From: Synergistaceae bacterium | GTDB lineage: Bacteria > Synergistota > Synergistia > Synergistales > Aminithiophilaceae | Reading direction: 5' to 3' | Assembly (NCBI GenBank): GCA_016756725.1 | Contig: JAESII010000011.1 | Coordinates: 1-45,695 of the forward strand | DNA: 45,695 nucleotides | Shown here: one piece after another, positions 23,335-31,733 of the stretch | How positions within the stretch are numbered: the first letter of the stretch is position 1 | Layout of the letters: each line of letters opens with the position of its first letter | The notes under the pieces: model-generated | Told to the model about the DNA's origin: nothing | The model's input: only the letters and a program-made list of their open reading frames with translations | Database searches by the model: none | Translations under genes and position numbers: made by a program

Positions 23335-24978
23335 CTAGTGGTCAAAGCAGCTGCCTCCGATGAATTCCCGGAGGATGGAGAGGTTGGGCACGTCCTGGGA
23401 GCGGATGAGGGGCATGAAGCGGAGCATGGCCAGAAGCCTCTGGGCCTCGCCGTAGGCGGGCGACGTGTCCGAGACGGAGCGCAGGAGGGGTTCGACGAAG
23501 CCCTTGAGGACGGAGAGCTCGTAGGGCAGGGCCGAGTTGAACATGACGTCGGCCCGCTCCTGATAGGGGAAGATGTGCTTCTGGGCTCCCCGGATGACCG
23601 AGGGCCACTGAGTGAGCGTCGTTTCGGGCGACTTGCCCCGGAGGCGGTTGTCGCGGACCATGCGGCGCAGGAGACGGTTGTCGGTGGTGCTCGTCCGGTT
23701 GTGGCGGTCAAAGTTGACGCCTGTCAGGCAGGAGACGTAGATGAGGAACTTTTCCTCGTCGGCGACGGCCTCGGTGAGGCGGCTGTTGAGGCCGTGGATG
23801 CCCTCGATGATGAGGATATCGCCCTTTTCCAGGTGAAGCGTGGGACCGGCGACGCGCTTGCCCGTGAGGAAGTCGAAGCGGGGGACGGCCACCTCCCTGC
23901 CGGCCAGGAGCTTGGCCAGGTGATCGTTGATGAGGGCGAGGTCGAGGGCCTCCAGGGCCTCGAAGTCGTAGTTGCCCTCTTCGTCGAGGGGGGTGTGGGC
24001 CCGGTCGACGAAGTAGTCGTCCAGGGAGAGGGTGACGGGACGGAGGCCGCAGACGCGGAGCTGGACGCGGAGACGGTGAGCCGAGGTGGTCTTGCCCGAT
24101 CCCGAGGGGCCGGCGATGGAGACGAGGCGGATCGATTTCTTTTCGATGATCTCGTCGGCCAGGCGGGAGAAACGCTGGGCGTGAAGGGCTTCGGAGACGA
24201 GGATGAGCTCGAGGCATTCGCCCTGGGCGACGAGACGGTGGAGGCTTTCGGCTGTGCCGACGCCGAGGACGTCGGTCCAGCGCGAGTATTCCCGGAAGAC
24301 GCCGGTGAGCTTGCGCGGCACCTGGAAGGGCGGCAGGGCCTGGGGCGAGGCCACGGTGGGGAAGCGCAGGACCATGCCCTGTTCGTAGGCGACGAGGTCG
24401 AAGACGGAGACGAAGCCCGTCGAGGGGGCCAGAGGAGCGTAGTAGAAGCCGTGAATGCCGTTCATGCGGTAGACCTCGATGGGGTCCACGGCGGCCCAAC
24501 GGAGCAGGCTGGCCTTTTCGTCGTTGCCCTGGCGCTCAAAGAGGGTCCGGGCCCGGTCGAGGGGGAGGACGACGCGCTCGATGGGCAAGTCGGAGACGAT
24601 GAGTTCCTCCATGGCCTGACGGAGGCGGACCACGGTGGCCCCGTCGACGGGGCCCGAGGCGAGCTCGCAGTAGTAGCCGTCGCTGATGGAGTGGCGGACA
24701 AGGAGGCTTTCGCCGAGAAGCTTGCGGCAGACGACGACGAGGACGAAGGAGAGGGTACGGCGGTAGATTTCCATTCCCTCGAAGCTGCTCGTGTCGACAA
24801 AGGCCACTTCAGCGTCGTCTTCGAGAGTCCACCGGAGGGTGCGGAGGTAGTGGTTGACGCGCCAGGCGATGACGGGTCCTTTGGCGGCCGGGGCCGCCTC
24901 GGCGAGGATAGCGAGGCCCGAGACGGGGTTCTCGAAGGTGAACTCGGGACCGTCGGCGACGGTAACGGCGAAGGTCAT
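23335..24978 (-). CDS. TGS/ThrRS-like domain fused to uridine kinase-type P-loop kinase
   Basis: A 547-aa nucleoside kinase. Residues 1-~60 resemble a TGS domain and ~90-280 the second domain of threonyl-tRNA synthetase (RHSISDGYYCEL in place of the HSxSHL motif). The C-terminal half is a uridine kinase/phosphoribulokinase fold with P-loop GPSGSGKTT (290-298), LDDYFVDR, and LIIEGIHGLN. Proteins of this architecture occur in Thermotogae, Firmicutes and Synergistota and are annotated as nucleoside kinases. The ATG at 24978 has GAGGAGG upstream and overlaps the cyclase stop by 4 bp. It precedes lacI. Confidence 0.87.
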   Translation of the reverse strand: MTFAVTVADGPEFTFENPVSGLAILAEAAPAAKGPVIAWRVNHYLRTLRWTLEDDAEVAFVDTSSFEGMEIYRRTLSFVLVVVCRKLLGESLLVRHSISDGYYCELASGPVDGATVVRLRQAMEELIVSDLPIERVVLPLDRARTLFERQGNDEKASLLRWAAVDPIEVYRMNGIHGFYYAPLAPSTGFVSVFDLVAYEQGMVLRFPTVASPQALPPFQVPRKLTGVFREYSRWTDVLGVGTAESLHRLVAQGECLELILVSEALHAQRFSRLADEIIEKKSIRLVSIAGPSGSGKTTSAHRLRVQLRVCGLRPVTLSLDDYFVDRAHTPLDEEGNYDFEALEALDLALINDHLAKLLAGREVAVPRFDFLTGKRVAGPTLHLEKGDILIIEGIHGLNSRLTEAVADEEKFLIYVSCLTGVNFDRHNRTSTTDNRLLRRMVRDNRLRGKSPETTLTQWPSVIRGAQKHIFPYQERADVMFNSALPYELSVLKGFVEPLLRSVSDTSPAYGEAQRLLAMLRFMPLIRSQDVPNLSILREFIGGSCFDH

Positions 24979-26435
24979 GTCTTTTCCTCCTCGTGAATGG
25001 GGTCCAGGTCCTCGTCGGCGACGACGATGGGTTCCTCGGGGGCTGCCTTGGCCCGGTACATGGCCAGGTCGGCGCGGTGGATGAGTGCTTCTCGCGTCTC
25101 TCCCGGGCGGTAGACGGCGATGCCGAAACTTGCCGAAAGAGGCATGGGGTCCACGAGGGAACCCAGAAGGCGGCTGAGGCGGCGGGCCAGGGCCTGGGCC
25201 TCCCTGCCGCCCTGGGGGACGAGGATGAGAAACTCGTCGCCGCCCCAGCGGGCGAAGATGTCCGAAAGGCGCAGCGTCTCTTTGATGACGGAGGCGACGG
25301 ACCGGAGGACGGCGTCCCCTTTCCCGTGGCCGAAACGGTCGTTGACGGACTTGAAGCCGTCGAGGTCGAAGAGGATGGCCGAGAGGGGCAGCCCGTAGCG
25401 GTCGGATCGGGCCATTTCGCGGGCCAGGGCCTCTTCGAAGCTGGACCGGTTGAGTAGACCCGTCAGGGGATCGGTCGTGGCGGCCCGAAGAAGTTCCTCT
25501 TCGAGAAGGTACCGCCTCTGGAGCTCCTCCTCCAGCTCCTTCGTGCGGCGGGCGACTTCGGCGCGAAGGGCACGGTTCCAGAGGAGGACGACCAGGGCAA
25601 GGAGGAGAAAGAGCCCGAACCCAAGGGCCAGGGAATAGACCAGCCAGGGCGAGGCCCGTCTTTCGTAGGGGCCGAACCACTTCCGGTAGATCTCGTCGTA
25701 GCGCCCTGTGGCCCGCAGGATGGCCAGCCCTTCGTTGAGGAGATCCCGGAGCTCGTCATGGCCTTTGGGAACGGCCAGGCAGTAGTCGCGGGGAAGGAAG
25801 GGCTCGCCGACCTCGACGAGGTTGGAGAGGCCATGGCGTTCGATGAGGTAGAGCCCCTGAACACGCCCCAAGAGGGCGGCGTCGTGACGTCCCGAGGCGA
25901 GGATGCGGAGCATCTCCTCGGCCCCCTTGACGGGGATGACCGTCGCCTCGAAGGGCTGGGCGAGGAGGAATTCGTGCATGACGTCCAGCTCCTCGACGAG
26001 AATCTCCCGGCCGGCCAGGTCCTCGACGCCGCTGATGGACGAGCCCCTGCGGGTGAAGATGGCGTGGCGGACGGTAAGGAAGGGCGTCGTGAAGTCGACG
26101 TGACGGGCTCTCTCCGGAGAGTGGAACATGCCGGTCAGGAAGTCGAGACGGCCCTCCTCAAGATCGGTGCGGACCTGAAACCAGGGACCGAGGCGGAGAT
26201 CGACGTCAAGGTCCAGGACCTTGGCCAGGGCCTGGAGGAGGTCGATGTTGAATCCCTGGGGCTCGGCGCCGTCGAGGTACTCGTAGGGAGGATAGTCCCA
26301 GTCTGCTCCCACGATGACCGGACGGGGCCCGACAGCTCCGCTCCAGACGCTGGCGGCGGCGGAAGGCGCCAGGACAGCGCCACCGAGAAGGAGCGACCAG
26401 AAAAGAGACAGAAGAAGACGGGAGCCTTTTCCCAT
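24975..26435 (-). CDS. Diguanylate cyclase with periplasmic amino-acid-type sensor domain
   Basis: A 486-aa membrane signalling enzyme: signal/anchor (~5-25), a bacterial extracellular solute-binding family 3 domain (~35-260, PVIVGADWDYPPYEYLDG, then GFNIDLLQALAKVL), one transmembrane helix (LVYSLALGFGLFLLLALVVLL), a short coiled coil, and a GGDEF domain with an intact active motif RWGGDEFLILVP. An RxxD allosteric I-site (RLSD) sits five residues before GGDEF. It should sense a small ligand in the periplasm and make c-di-GMP. The ATG at 26435 has AGGTGA upstream; a longer frame would hide the signal sequence. Confidence 0.9.
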   Translation of the reverse strand: MGKGSRLLLSLFWSLLLGGAVLAPSAAASVWSGAVGPRPVIVGADWDYPPYEYLDGAEPQGFNIDLLQALAKVLDLDVDLRLGPWFQVRTDLEEGRLDFLTGMFHSPERARHVDFTTPFLTVRHAIFTRRGSSISGVEDLAGREILVEELDVMHEFLLAQPFEATVIPVKGAEEMLRILASGRHDAALLGRVQGLYLIERHGLSNLVEVGEPFLPRDYCLAVPKGHDELRDLLNEGLAILRATGRYDEIYRKWFGPYERRASPWLVYSLALGFGLFLLLALVVLLWNRALRAEVARRTKELEEELQRRYLLEEELLRAATTDPLTGLLNRSSFEEALAREMARSDRYGLPLSAILFDLDGFKSVNDRFGHGKGDAVLRSVASVIKETLRLSDIFARWGGDEFLILVPQGGREAQALARRLSRLLGSLVDPMPLSASFGIAVYRPGETREALIHRADLAMYRAKAAPEEPIVVADEDLDPIHEEEKT

Positions 26436-26540
26436 GGGATCACCTGCCTCGTCTGAAGAGGATGAAACCATGATAGCAAAAGGCGACGGAAGGCGCCCCT
26501 CAGGAAGGGAGTTTTTTCTTTTCCCGGGGTCCCTTCTACC

Positions 26541-26605
26541 GGTCCGACCAGAATGGTAAAATGGGAGCGATCTGGTCCGATCCGAAAGGTTGACCTGTCA
26601 GACCA
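26541..26605. promoter_or_regulatory. Cluster of GGTCnGACC-like operator candidates
   Basis: GGTCCGACCA (26541-26550), GGTCCGATCC (26574-26583) and TGTCAGACCA (26596-26605) resemble the TGGTnnnACCA operators of FCD-type GntR regulators. They lie in the divergent region between the diguanylate cyclase and gntR, upstream of the 26675 promoter. Binding by the adjacent GntR protein is inferred. Confidence 0.4.
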
Positions 26606-26674
26606 CCGGCAGAGAAGGGCCTGATCACTAGGCTCTGGCGGTCCGTTGACAGAATTGACAGACACATCGGGGCC

Positions 26675-26703
26675 TTGATTCTTAACGCGACTTGGGCTAT
26701 AAG
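26675..26703 (+). promoter_or_regulatory. Promoter of the gntR-dehydratase-citrate lyase operon
   Basis: TTGATT at 26675-26680, 17 bp, TATAAG at 26698-26703. A direct repeat TTGACAGAATTGACAGA lies just upstream. The leader to the TTG start is ~28 nt and contains GAGGAGGG. Confidence 0.7.
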
Positions 26704-26737
26704 GTGTACTGGGTGGCCCAGAGGAGGGAAGACAACC

Positions 26738-27439
26738 TTGGCAGAAAAACGGATGAGACAGACCCGCATCTACGAGAAGGTCGTCGACGAGCTGAAGGAG
26801 CTCATCGCCAGCGGCTCTCTCAAGCCCGGAGACCCTCTCCCGCCGGAGCGGCAGCTCATGGAGGACATGGGCGTGAGCCGCAGCTCTCTCCGTGAGGCCT
26901 TCCGCGTCCTGGAACTGATGGGGCTCATCGAGAGCATTCCCGGCAAGGGACGCTTCGTCCGCCGCCCCCGGGGCGAAGACAAGGAGGGTGACATGCCCCT
27001 TGAGGACGAGGCCGTGCTGGAGCTGATGGAGGCCCGGCGCGTCCTCGATCCGGCCATCGCCGCCGAGGCGGCCAGGCGGGCCTCTCCCTCGGACCTGACG
27101 AAGCTGCGCCGCGTCCTCTCCCACACGGAGGATCATCTTGATTCCCTCGACCACCGGGCCCAGTTCGACTTCGATTTCCATCTGGCCATGGCCGAGGCGA
27201 CGCACAACTTCGTCTTCGCCAACATCGTCAAGCTCATGTTCAATCTGATCATGACGACCCACGACAGGATTTACGGTCTCCTCCACAACAAGGAGGCCTT
27301 TCTCAACGAGCACCGCGCCCTCTACGAGGCCATTCTGGATCACGACGCCGAACGGGCGCGGAGCGAGGCGTCGAGCCACATCGACCGGGTCTACAGGACC
27401 TTGCAGGAGTCCCTGGCCCTGGAGTCAGGGAAGGACTAG
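26738..27439 (+). CDS. GntR-family regulator, FCD (FadR-type) subgroup
   Basis: A 233-aa regulator. The winged helix at ~8-75 contains the hallmark KPGDPLPPERQLMEDMGVSRSSLREAFRVLELMGLI. The C-terminal FCD all-helical domain has the metal/ligand residues expected in FDFHLAMAEATHN and the later EHRALYEAILDHD. FCD proteins bind organic acids such as citrate, lactate or pyruvate derivatives. As the first gene of the operon encoding tricarboxylic-acid enzymes it is the obvious local regulator. The TTG at 26738 is chosen for the GGAGGG nine bases before it; ATG at 26753 is the alternative. Confidence 0.9.
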   Translation: MAEKRMRQTRIYEKVVDELKELIASGSLKPGDPLPPERQLMEDMGVSRSSLREAFRVLELMGLIESIPGKGRFVRRPRGEDKEGDMPLEDEAVLELMEARRVLDPAIAAEAARRASPSDLTKLRRVLSHTEDHLDSLDHRAQFDFDFHLAMAEATHNFVFANIVKLMFNLIMTTHDRIYGLLHNKEAFLNEHRALYEAILDHDAERARSEASSHIDRVYRTLQESLALESGKD

Positions 27440-27461
27440 GACCTTTTGGAGGGATGTAACG

Positions 27462-28022
27462 ATGAGAGAGAAAATCCGCGAGATGATCCCCGAAATCGAA
27501 TGGATTCACGACAAGGACCTGCAGGAAAAGGTCGTCGACACCTATGTGGAGGCCCTTGAAACGGGCGGATGGAAGCCCGAGGACATGGCCTGGATCCCCT
27601 TCACCCTCCTGATCCCCAACTGCCCCGCCTCCTACCTGGTCCACACCCGGGGCGTGACCCGCGTGGCCAAGGTCATCATGGACGAGTTCAACGACGTCTA
27701 CCGGGACAAGGAAAACGGCGGCTTCCATCTCGACAACGATGTCCTCATCGCCGGAGCCATCCTCCACGACGTGGGCAAGCTCGTCGAGTACGAGAACAAG
27801 GACGGCAAGGCCGTCAAGTCGCCCATGGGCAAGGACCTGCGCCATCCCTTCTCCGGAACGGCTCTGGCCATGAAGAACGGCATCAGCTCCCGCATCGCCC
27901 ACACCATCGCCGTCCACGCCAAGGAGGGCGACGGCGGCTACCGGAGCCCCGAAGCCGTGGTGATCAACAAGGCCGATTTCGTCAATTTCGAGACGATCAA
28001 GTCCTTCCTGGGCCTGCTCTAG
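27462..28022 (+). CDS. HD-domain phosphohydrolase-like protein
   Basis: A 186-aa cytoplasmic protein. The metal ligands of an HD domain can be followed: His in YLVHTRGVTRVA, HD in GAILHDVGKLVEYE, further His in AHTIAVHAKEGD, and Asp in INKADFVNFE. HD proteins hydrolyse phosphate esters of nucleotides or other metabolites; the substrate here is unknown. It lies 22 bp after gntR and ~30 bp before the first dehydratase, so it belongs to the operon and may act on an intermediate or damaged cofactor, but nothing in the sequence decides this. The start has GGAGGG upstream. Confidence 0.8.
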   Translation: MREKIREMIPEIEWIHDKDLQEKVVDTYVEALETGGWKPEDMAWIPFTLLIPNCPASYLVHTRGVTRVAKVIMDEFNDVYRDKENGGFHLDNDVLIAGAILHDVGKLVEYENKDGKAVKSPMGKDLRHPFSGTALAMKNGISSRIAHTIAVHAKEGDGGYRSPEAVVINKADFVNFETIKSFLGLL

Positions 28023-28053
28023 GCCCCACTCCCTCAAGGAGGTGCACGAGAAG

Positions 28054-29334
28054 ATGGGCAAGACCATGATCCACAAGATCATCGAGCGGTCGGCTGGCCG
28101 CGAGGTGAAGGTAGGCGACCGCGTCTGGTGCAAGATCGACCTCTCAACGGCCCGCGATTTCGGCGGCGCCAACTGCGTGCTCCAGTTTCAGGAAGTGACG
28201 GACAAGAAGGGGAAGGTCTGGGACCCGAACAAGATCGCCTTCACCTTCGACCTCCAGGCTCCGGCCCATTCGGAGAAGGTGGCCGTGAACCAGAAGATCA
28301 TCCGTGACTTCGCCCGCGAACAGGGCATCGAGAAGGTCTTCGACGTCAACTGGGGCATCGGCCAGCACGTGCTGCTCGAGCACGGACTCGTCAAGCCCGG
28401 CGATGTGATCCTCGGCACGGACAGCCACATGAATCTCCTCGGCGCCGTCGGCGCCTTCGCCACGGGCGTGGGCAACACGGACATCGTCGCCTCCTGGTTC
28501 GAGGGGACCAACTGGTTCCGCGTCCCCGAGACGATGAAGATCACCGTGACGGGCAGGTTTGCCAGGGGCGTCTGCATGCGCGACCTGCTGACGAAGATCG
28601 TCGGCGATCTCGGCGCCGACGGCATGTTCTTCAAGGCCGTCGAGTTCGGCGGCGAGACGATCGAGGCCGCCTCGCTGGCCGACCGGATCACTCTCTGCTC
28701 GATGGTGACGGAGATGAGCGGCAAGGTGGGGCTCATCATGCCCAACGGCGAGGTGCTGGATTGGCTCGTCGAGCGGGCCGGCGAAGAGGTGCGGGACCGG
28801 ATCAAGGCCCTGGCCCCCGACAGCGACGCCGTCTACTCCGACGACCTCCATTTCGACGTGGACAAGCTCGAGCCCATGGCCTCCTGCCCCGACGCCCCTG
28901 ACAACGTGAAGACGGTGCGCGAAGTGGCCGGCAACCACGTGGACCAGGTCCACATCGGCTCCTGCTCCAACGGCCGCTTCGAGGACATCGAGGCCGCCTA
29001 CAAGGTCCTCGAAGCCGGAGGATTCAAGGTTTCGCCCAAGGTCCGGACCATCATCACCCCCGCCACGCGGGAGGTCATGAGAAAGTGCGCCGCCGCCGGC
29101 TATATCGAGAAGTTCCTCGACGCCGGCATCGTCTTCACCAACCCGACCTGCTCGCTCTGCACGGCCGAGCACTACGGCGCACTCCCCGCAGGCGACGTCG
29201 GCGTTTCGACGACAAACCGCAACTTCATCGGCAAGGTGGGCAAGGGAAGCCACACCTATCTGATGAGCCCCATGTCGGCCATGGCCACGGCCGTCCGCGG
29301 CGTCATCACCGACCCGCGGGACATTCTGGGCTAA
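28054..29334 (+). CDS. Aconitase-family dehydratase large subunit, copy 1 (LeuC/HacA/DmdA-like)
   Basis: A 426-aa Fe-S hydro-lyase large subunit. Three [4Fe-4S] ligands are visible: Cys304 in GSCSNGR, and Cys366 and Cys369 in NPTCSLCTAEHYG. The TDSHMNLLGAVGAFATGVGNTDIV block is typical of the LeuC/homoaconitase/2,3-dimethylmalate dehydratase group. The Cys environments differ from copy 2 (SCSNGR versus SCTNAR; PTCSLC versus PGCGPC), so the two probably handle different substrates. It pairs with the small subunit 20 bp downstream. Candidate reactions are citrate/isocitrate, mesaconate/citramalate or dimethylmaleate hydration. The ATG at 28054 follows AGGAGG by 11 nt. Confidence 0.85.
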   Translation: MGKTMIHKIIERSAGREVKVGDRVWCKIDLSTARDFGGANCVLQFQEVTDKKGKVWDPNKIAFTFDLQAPAHSEKVAVNQKIIRDFAREQGIEKVFDVNWGIGQHVLLEHGLVKPGDVILGTDSHMNLLGAVGAFATGVGNTDIVASWFEGTNWFRVPETMKITVTGRFARGVCMRDLLTKIVGDLGADGMFFKAVEFGGETIEAASLADRITLCSMVTEMSGKVGLIMPNGEVLDWLVERAGEEVRDRIKALAPDSDAVYSDDLHFDVDKLEPMASCPDAPDNVKTVREVAGNHVDQVHIGSCSNGRFEDIEAAYKVLEAGGFKVSPKVRTIITPATREVMRKCAAAGYIEKFLDAGIVFTNPTCSLCTAEHYGALPAGDVGVSTTNRNFIGKVGKGSHTYLMSPMSAMATAVRGVITDPRDILG

Positions 29335-29353
29335 GGCAAGGAGGAAGGCGATC

Positions 29354-29878
29354 ATGGAAAAGACGATCCTGCGCGGCAGGGCCTGGGTTTTCGGCGACGA
29401 CGTCGACACGGACCTGATCTACCACAACAAGTATCTGGCCGAGACGGACCCGAAAAAGATGCCTCAGTACTCCTTCGAGTACTACCCCGGCAAGGAGCAT
29501 TTCGCCAAGGAAGTGAAGCCCGGCGATTTCGTCGTGGCCGGCACCAACTTCGGCTGCGGCTCGAGCCGTGAGCATGCCGTCTACTGCCTCAAGTACGCCG
29601 GCGTCCCCGTCGTCCTGGCCGAGAACTACTCCCGCATCTACTACCGCAACGCCATCAACAACGGCTACCCCGTCCTCTTCATTCAGGGCATCTCCCAGGC
29701 CATCAAGGACGGAAAGATCGAAGACGGCGACGAGCTGGAAGTCGACCTCGCCAAGGGGGAAGTGAAGAACGTCACCAAGGGCACGGTCTTCCACGGCGAC
29801 GCCGTGGCCGACCTGGAGAAGGACATCATGGCCGCCGGCGGGCTCATCGAGTACCTCAAGAGCCGGGCGGAACAGTAA
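29354..29878 (+). CDS. Aconitase-family dehydratase small subunit, copy 1 (LeuD-like)
   Basis: A 174-aa swivel-domain subunit. It opens with GRAWVFGDDVDTDLIYHNKYL and carries the signature NFGCGSSREHAV, whose Ser/Arg contact substrate in the family. The substrate-specificity segment after the DTD motif is YHNKYLAETDPKKM, unlike the FPGKYTYTIKERSE of copy 2. The swivel domain closes over the Fe-S cluster of the large subunit. GGAGG precedes the start, and copy 2 large subunit follows after 15 bp. Confidence 0.87.
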   Translation: MEKTILRGRAWVFGDDVDTDLIYHNKYLAETDPKKMPQYSFEYYPGKEHFAKEVKPGDFVVAGTNFGCGSSREHAVYCLKYAGVPVVLAENYSRIYYRNAINNGYPVLFIQGISQAIKDGKIEDGDELEVDLAKGEVKNVTKGTVFHGDAVADLEKDIMAAGGLIEYLKSRAEQ

Positions 29879-29893
29879 AAGGAGGCGCCATTC

Positions 29894-31150
29894 ATGGGCA
29901 AGACCTTTGCTGAAAAGGCCCTGGGCAGGGCAGCAGGCCACGAGGTCAGGGCCGGAGAGATCGTGACGGTGGAACCCGATTTCTGCATGAGCCACGACAA
30001 CGCCGCGCCCATCGCCAGGACCTTCAAGAAGATCGGCGTCAAGAACGTCTGGAAGCCCGAGCGGATCGTCTTCATCCTCGACCACGCCGTTCCGGCACCT
30101 TCCGACGACCACGCCATCAACCACAAGGAGATCCGCGAGTTCAGCGCCGAGCAGGGCATCGCCAACTTCTTCGACGTCACCAGCAAGGGCGGCGTCTGCC
30201 ATCAGGTCATGTGCGAAGAGGGCTTCGCCCTCCCGGGCCTGATCATGATCGGCAGCGACAGCCACACCTGCACCTACGGCGCCTACGGCGCCTTCTCGAC
30301 GGGCATCGGCCGGAGCGAGATGGCCGCCGCCTGGGCGACGGGACAGATCTGGTTCAAGGTGCCCGAGAGCCTCAAAGTCACCGTGACGGGCTCCTTCCGG
30401 CCCGGCGTCTCCGCCAAGGATCTCATCCTGACCCTCATCGGCGACATCAAGGCTGACGGCGCCGACTACATGTCCGTCGAGTTCCACGGGCCGGCCATCG
30501 AGGCCATGTCCATCGCCGAACGGATGACCCTCTGCAACATGGGCATCGAGATGGGCGCCAAGAACGCCGTCTGCCCCCCTGACGCCAAGGTGCTCGAGGC
30601 GATCAGGGACAAGGCCAAGACGGACCGCTGGGAGGCCCTCTGGGCCGATGACGACGCCGTCTACGCCAAGGAGCTGACCTATGACGCAGGGGACATCGTT
30701 CCCTGCGTGGCCAAGCCCCACACGGTGGACAACTACGCCGCCATCGACGAGGCGAAGGGCACGCCCATCCACCAGGCCTTCCTGGGAAGCTGCACCAACG
30801 CCCGCATCGAGGATCTGCGCGCCGCGGCAGCCATCCTCAAGGGCAAGCAGGTGGCGGTCCGGACCATCGTGATCCCCGCCTCCTGGAAGGTCTACCGCCA
30901 GTGCTTGGCCGAGGGACTCATCGAGACCTTCCTCGACGCCGGCTGCGTCATCACCAACCCCGGCTGCGGCCCCTGCATGGGCAACCACGAGGGCATCCTG
31001 GCCCCGGGCGAGACCTGCATCTCGACGGCCAACCGCAACTTCAAGGGACGGATGGGCAACAAGGAGAGCTTCATCTACCTGGCCAGCCCGCTGACGGTGG
31101 CGGCCTCGGCCCTCAAGGGCGAGATCGCCGACCCCAGGGAGGTGCTCTAG
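29894..31150 (+). CDS. Aconitase-family dehydratase large subunit, copy 2 (LeuC-like)
   Basis: A 418-aa large subunit close to the classical 3-isopropylmalate dehydratase/homoaconitase pattern: EPDFCMSHDNAAPI, then IGSDSHTCTYGAYGAFSTGIG, with cluster ligands Cys300 (GSCTNAR), Cys358 and Cys361 (NPGCGPCMGNHEG). The substrate could be citrate/isocitrate, homocitrate, isopropylmalate or (R)-2-methylmalate-type acids. No leuA or leuB-like leucine gene order is present; the neighbours are isocitrate-type dehydrogenase and citrate lyase, which argues for a catabolic role. GGAGG precedes the ATG. Confidence 0.87.
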   Translation: MGKTFAEKALGRAAGHEVRAGEIVTVEPDFCMSHDNAAPIARTFKKIGVKNVWKPERIVFILDHAVPAPSDDHAINHKEIREFSAEQGIANFFDVTSKGGVCHQVMCEEGFALPGLIMIGSDSHTCTYGAYGAFSTGIGRSEMAAAWATGQIWFKVPESLKVTVTGSFRPGVSAKDLILTLIGDIKADGADYMSVEFHGPAIEAMSIAERMTLCNMGIEMGAKNAVCPPDAKVLEAIRDKAKTDRWEALWADDDAVYAKELTYDAGDIVPCVAKPHTVDNYAAIDEAKGTPIHQAFLGSCTNARIEDLRAAAAILKGKQVAVRTIVIPASWKVYRQCLAEGLIETFLDAGCVITNPGCGPCMGNHEGILAPGETCISTANRNFKGRMGNKESFIYLASPLTVAASALKGEIADPREVL

Positions 31151-31153
31151 ACC

Positions 31154-31648
31154 ATGAAGATCACCGGTAAGGTCTGGAAATACGGCGACGACGTGAACAC
31201 CGACGTCATCTTCCCCGGCAAGTACACCTACACCATCAAGGAACGCTCCGAGATGGCCAAGGTGGCCCTGGAGGACCTCGACCCCGAGTTCACCCAGAAG
31301 GCCAAGGCCGGCGACATCATCGTCGCCGGCAAGAACTGGGGCTGCGGCTCCTCGCGGGAACAGGCCGTGAGCTGCCTCAAGGAGCGGGGCATCGGCGCCA
31401 TCATCGCCAAGAGCTTCGCCCGCATCTACTACCGCAACTGCTTCAACGAGGGTCTGCCCATCATCGTCTCACCCGATGCCGTCGAGGCCATCGAGGCCGG
31501 AGACGAGGTGACGGTGGACTTCGATTCGGGCAAGGTCATCACCGCCAGGGGCGAGTTCCCCTTCCCCCCCTACCCCGATTTCGTGAAGGGCCTCATCGAG
31601 GACGGCGGACTGATCCCCCACGTGAAGAAATCACTGGGACTCAAGTAG
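31154..31648 (+). CDS. Aconitase-family dehydratase small subunit, copy 2 (LeuD-like)
   Basis: A 164-aa partner of the preceding large subunit, separated by only three bases. It begins GKVWKYGDDVNTDVIFPGKY, carries NWGCGSSREQAV (Gln in place of the His of copy 1), and KSFARIYYRNCFNEGLP. It is within the usual LeuD length. A strong intercistronic hairpin follows at 31668. Confidence 0.88.
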   Translation: MKITGKVWKYGDDVNTDVIFPGKYTYTIKERSEMAKVALEDLDPEFTQKAKAGDIIVAGKNWGCGSSREQAVSCLKERGIGAIIAKSFARIYYRNCFNEGLPIIVSPDAVEAIEAGDEVTVDFDSGKVITARGEFPFPPYPDFVKGLIEDGGLIPHVKKSLGLK

Positions 31649-31667
31649 ACCCATCATCAAGTCATCA

Positions 31668-31691
31668 GGTGGGGCGGAACTCCGCCCCACC
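31668..31691 (+). other. Intercistronic hairpin between dehydratase genes and dehydrogenase
   Basis: GGTGGGGCGG-AACT-CCGCCCCACC, a perfect 10-bp stem, followed by a smaller GGCCC-CAA-GGGCC type hairpin at about 31697-31709. There is no T-run, so it more likely stabilises or processes the mRNA than terminates it. Confidence 0.6.
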
Positions 31692-31733
31692 CATAGGGCC
31701 CCAAGGGCCGCTATTTCGGGAGGAGAGAGAACT

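Noticed and set aside
22135..24996. 953-codon plus-strand open frame
   Set aside because: It is antisense to lacI and the nucleoside kinase, which have clear motifs, and its Asp/Gly/Glu-rich composition is the usual mirror of GC-rich coding DNA.
29306..30988. 560-codon minus-strand open frame across the dehydratase genes
   Set aside because: It is a shadow of the plus-strand LeuC/LeuD-like genes and shows no motif of its own.
28054..31648. Leucine biosynthesis operon (leuCD)
   Set aside because: Two dehydratase pairs with an isocitrate-type dehydrogenase and citDEF, and no leuA, point to catabolism. Leucine synthesis is not supported by context, so the symbols leuC and leuD were not assigned.
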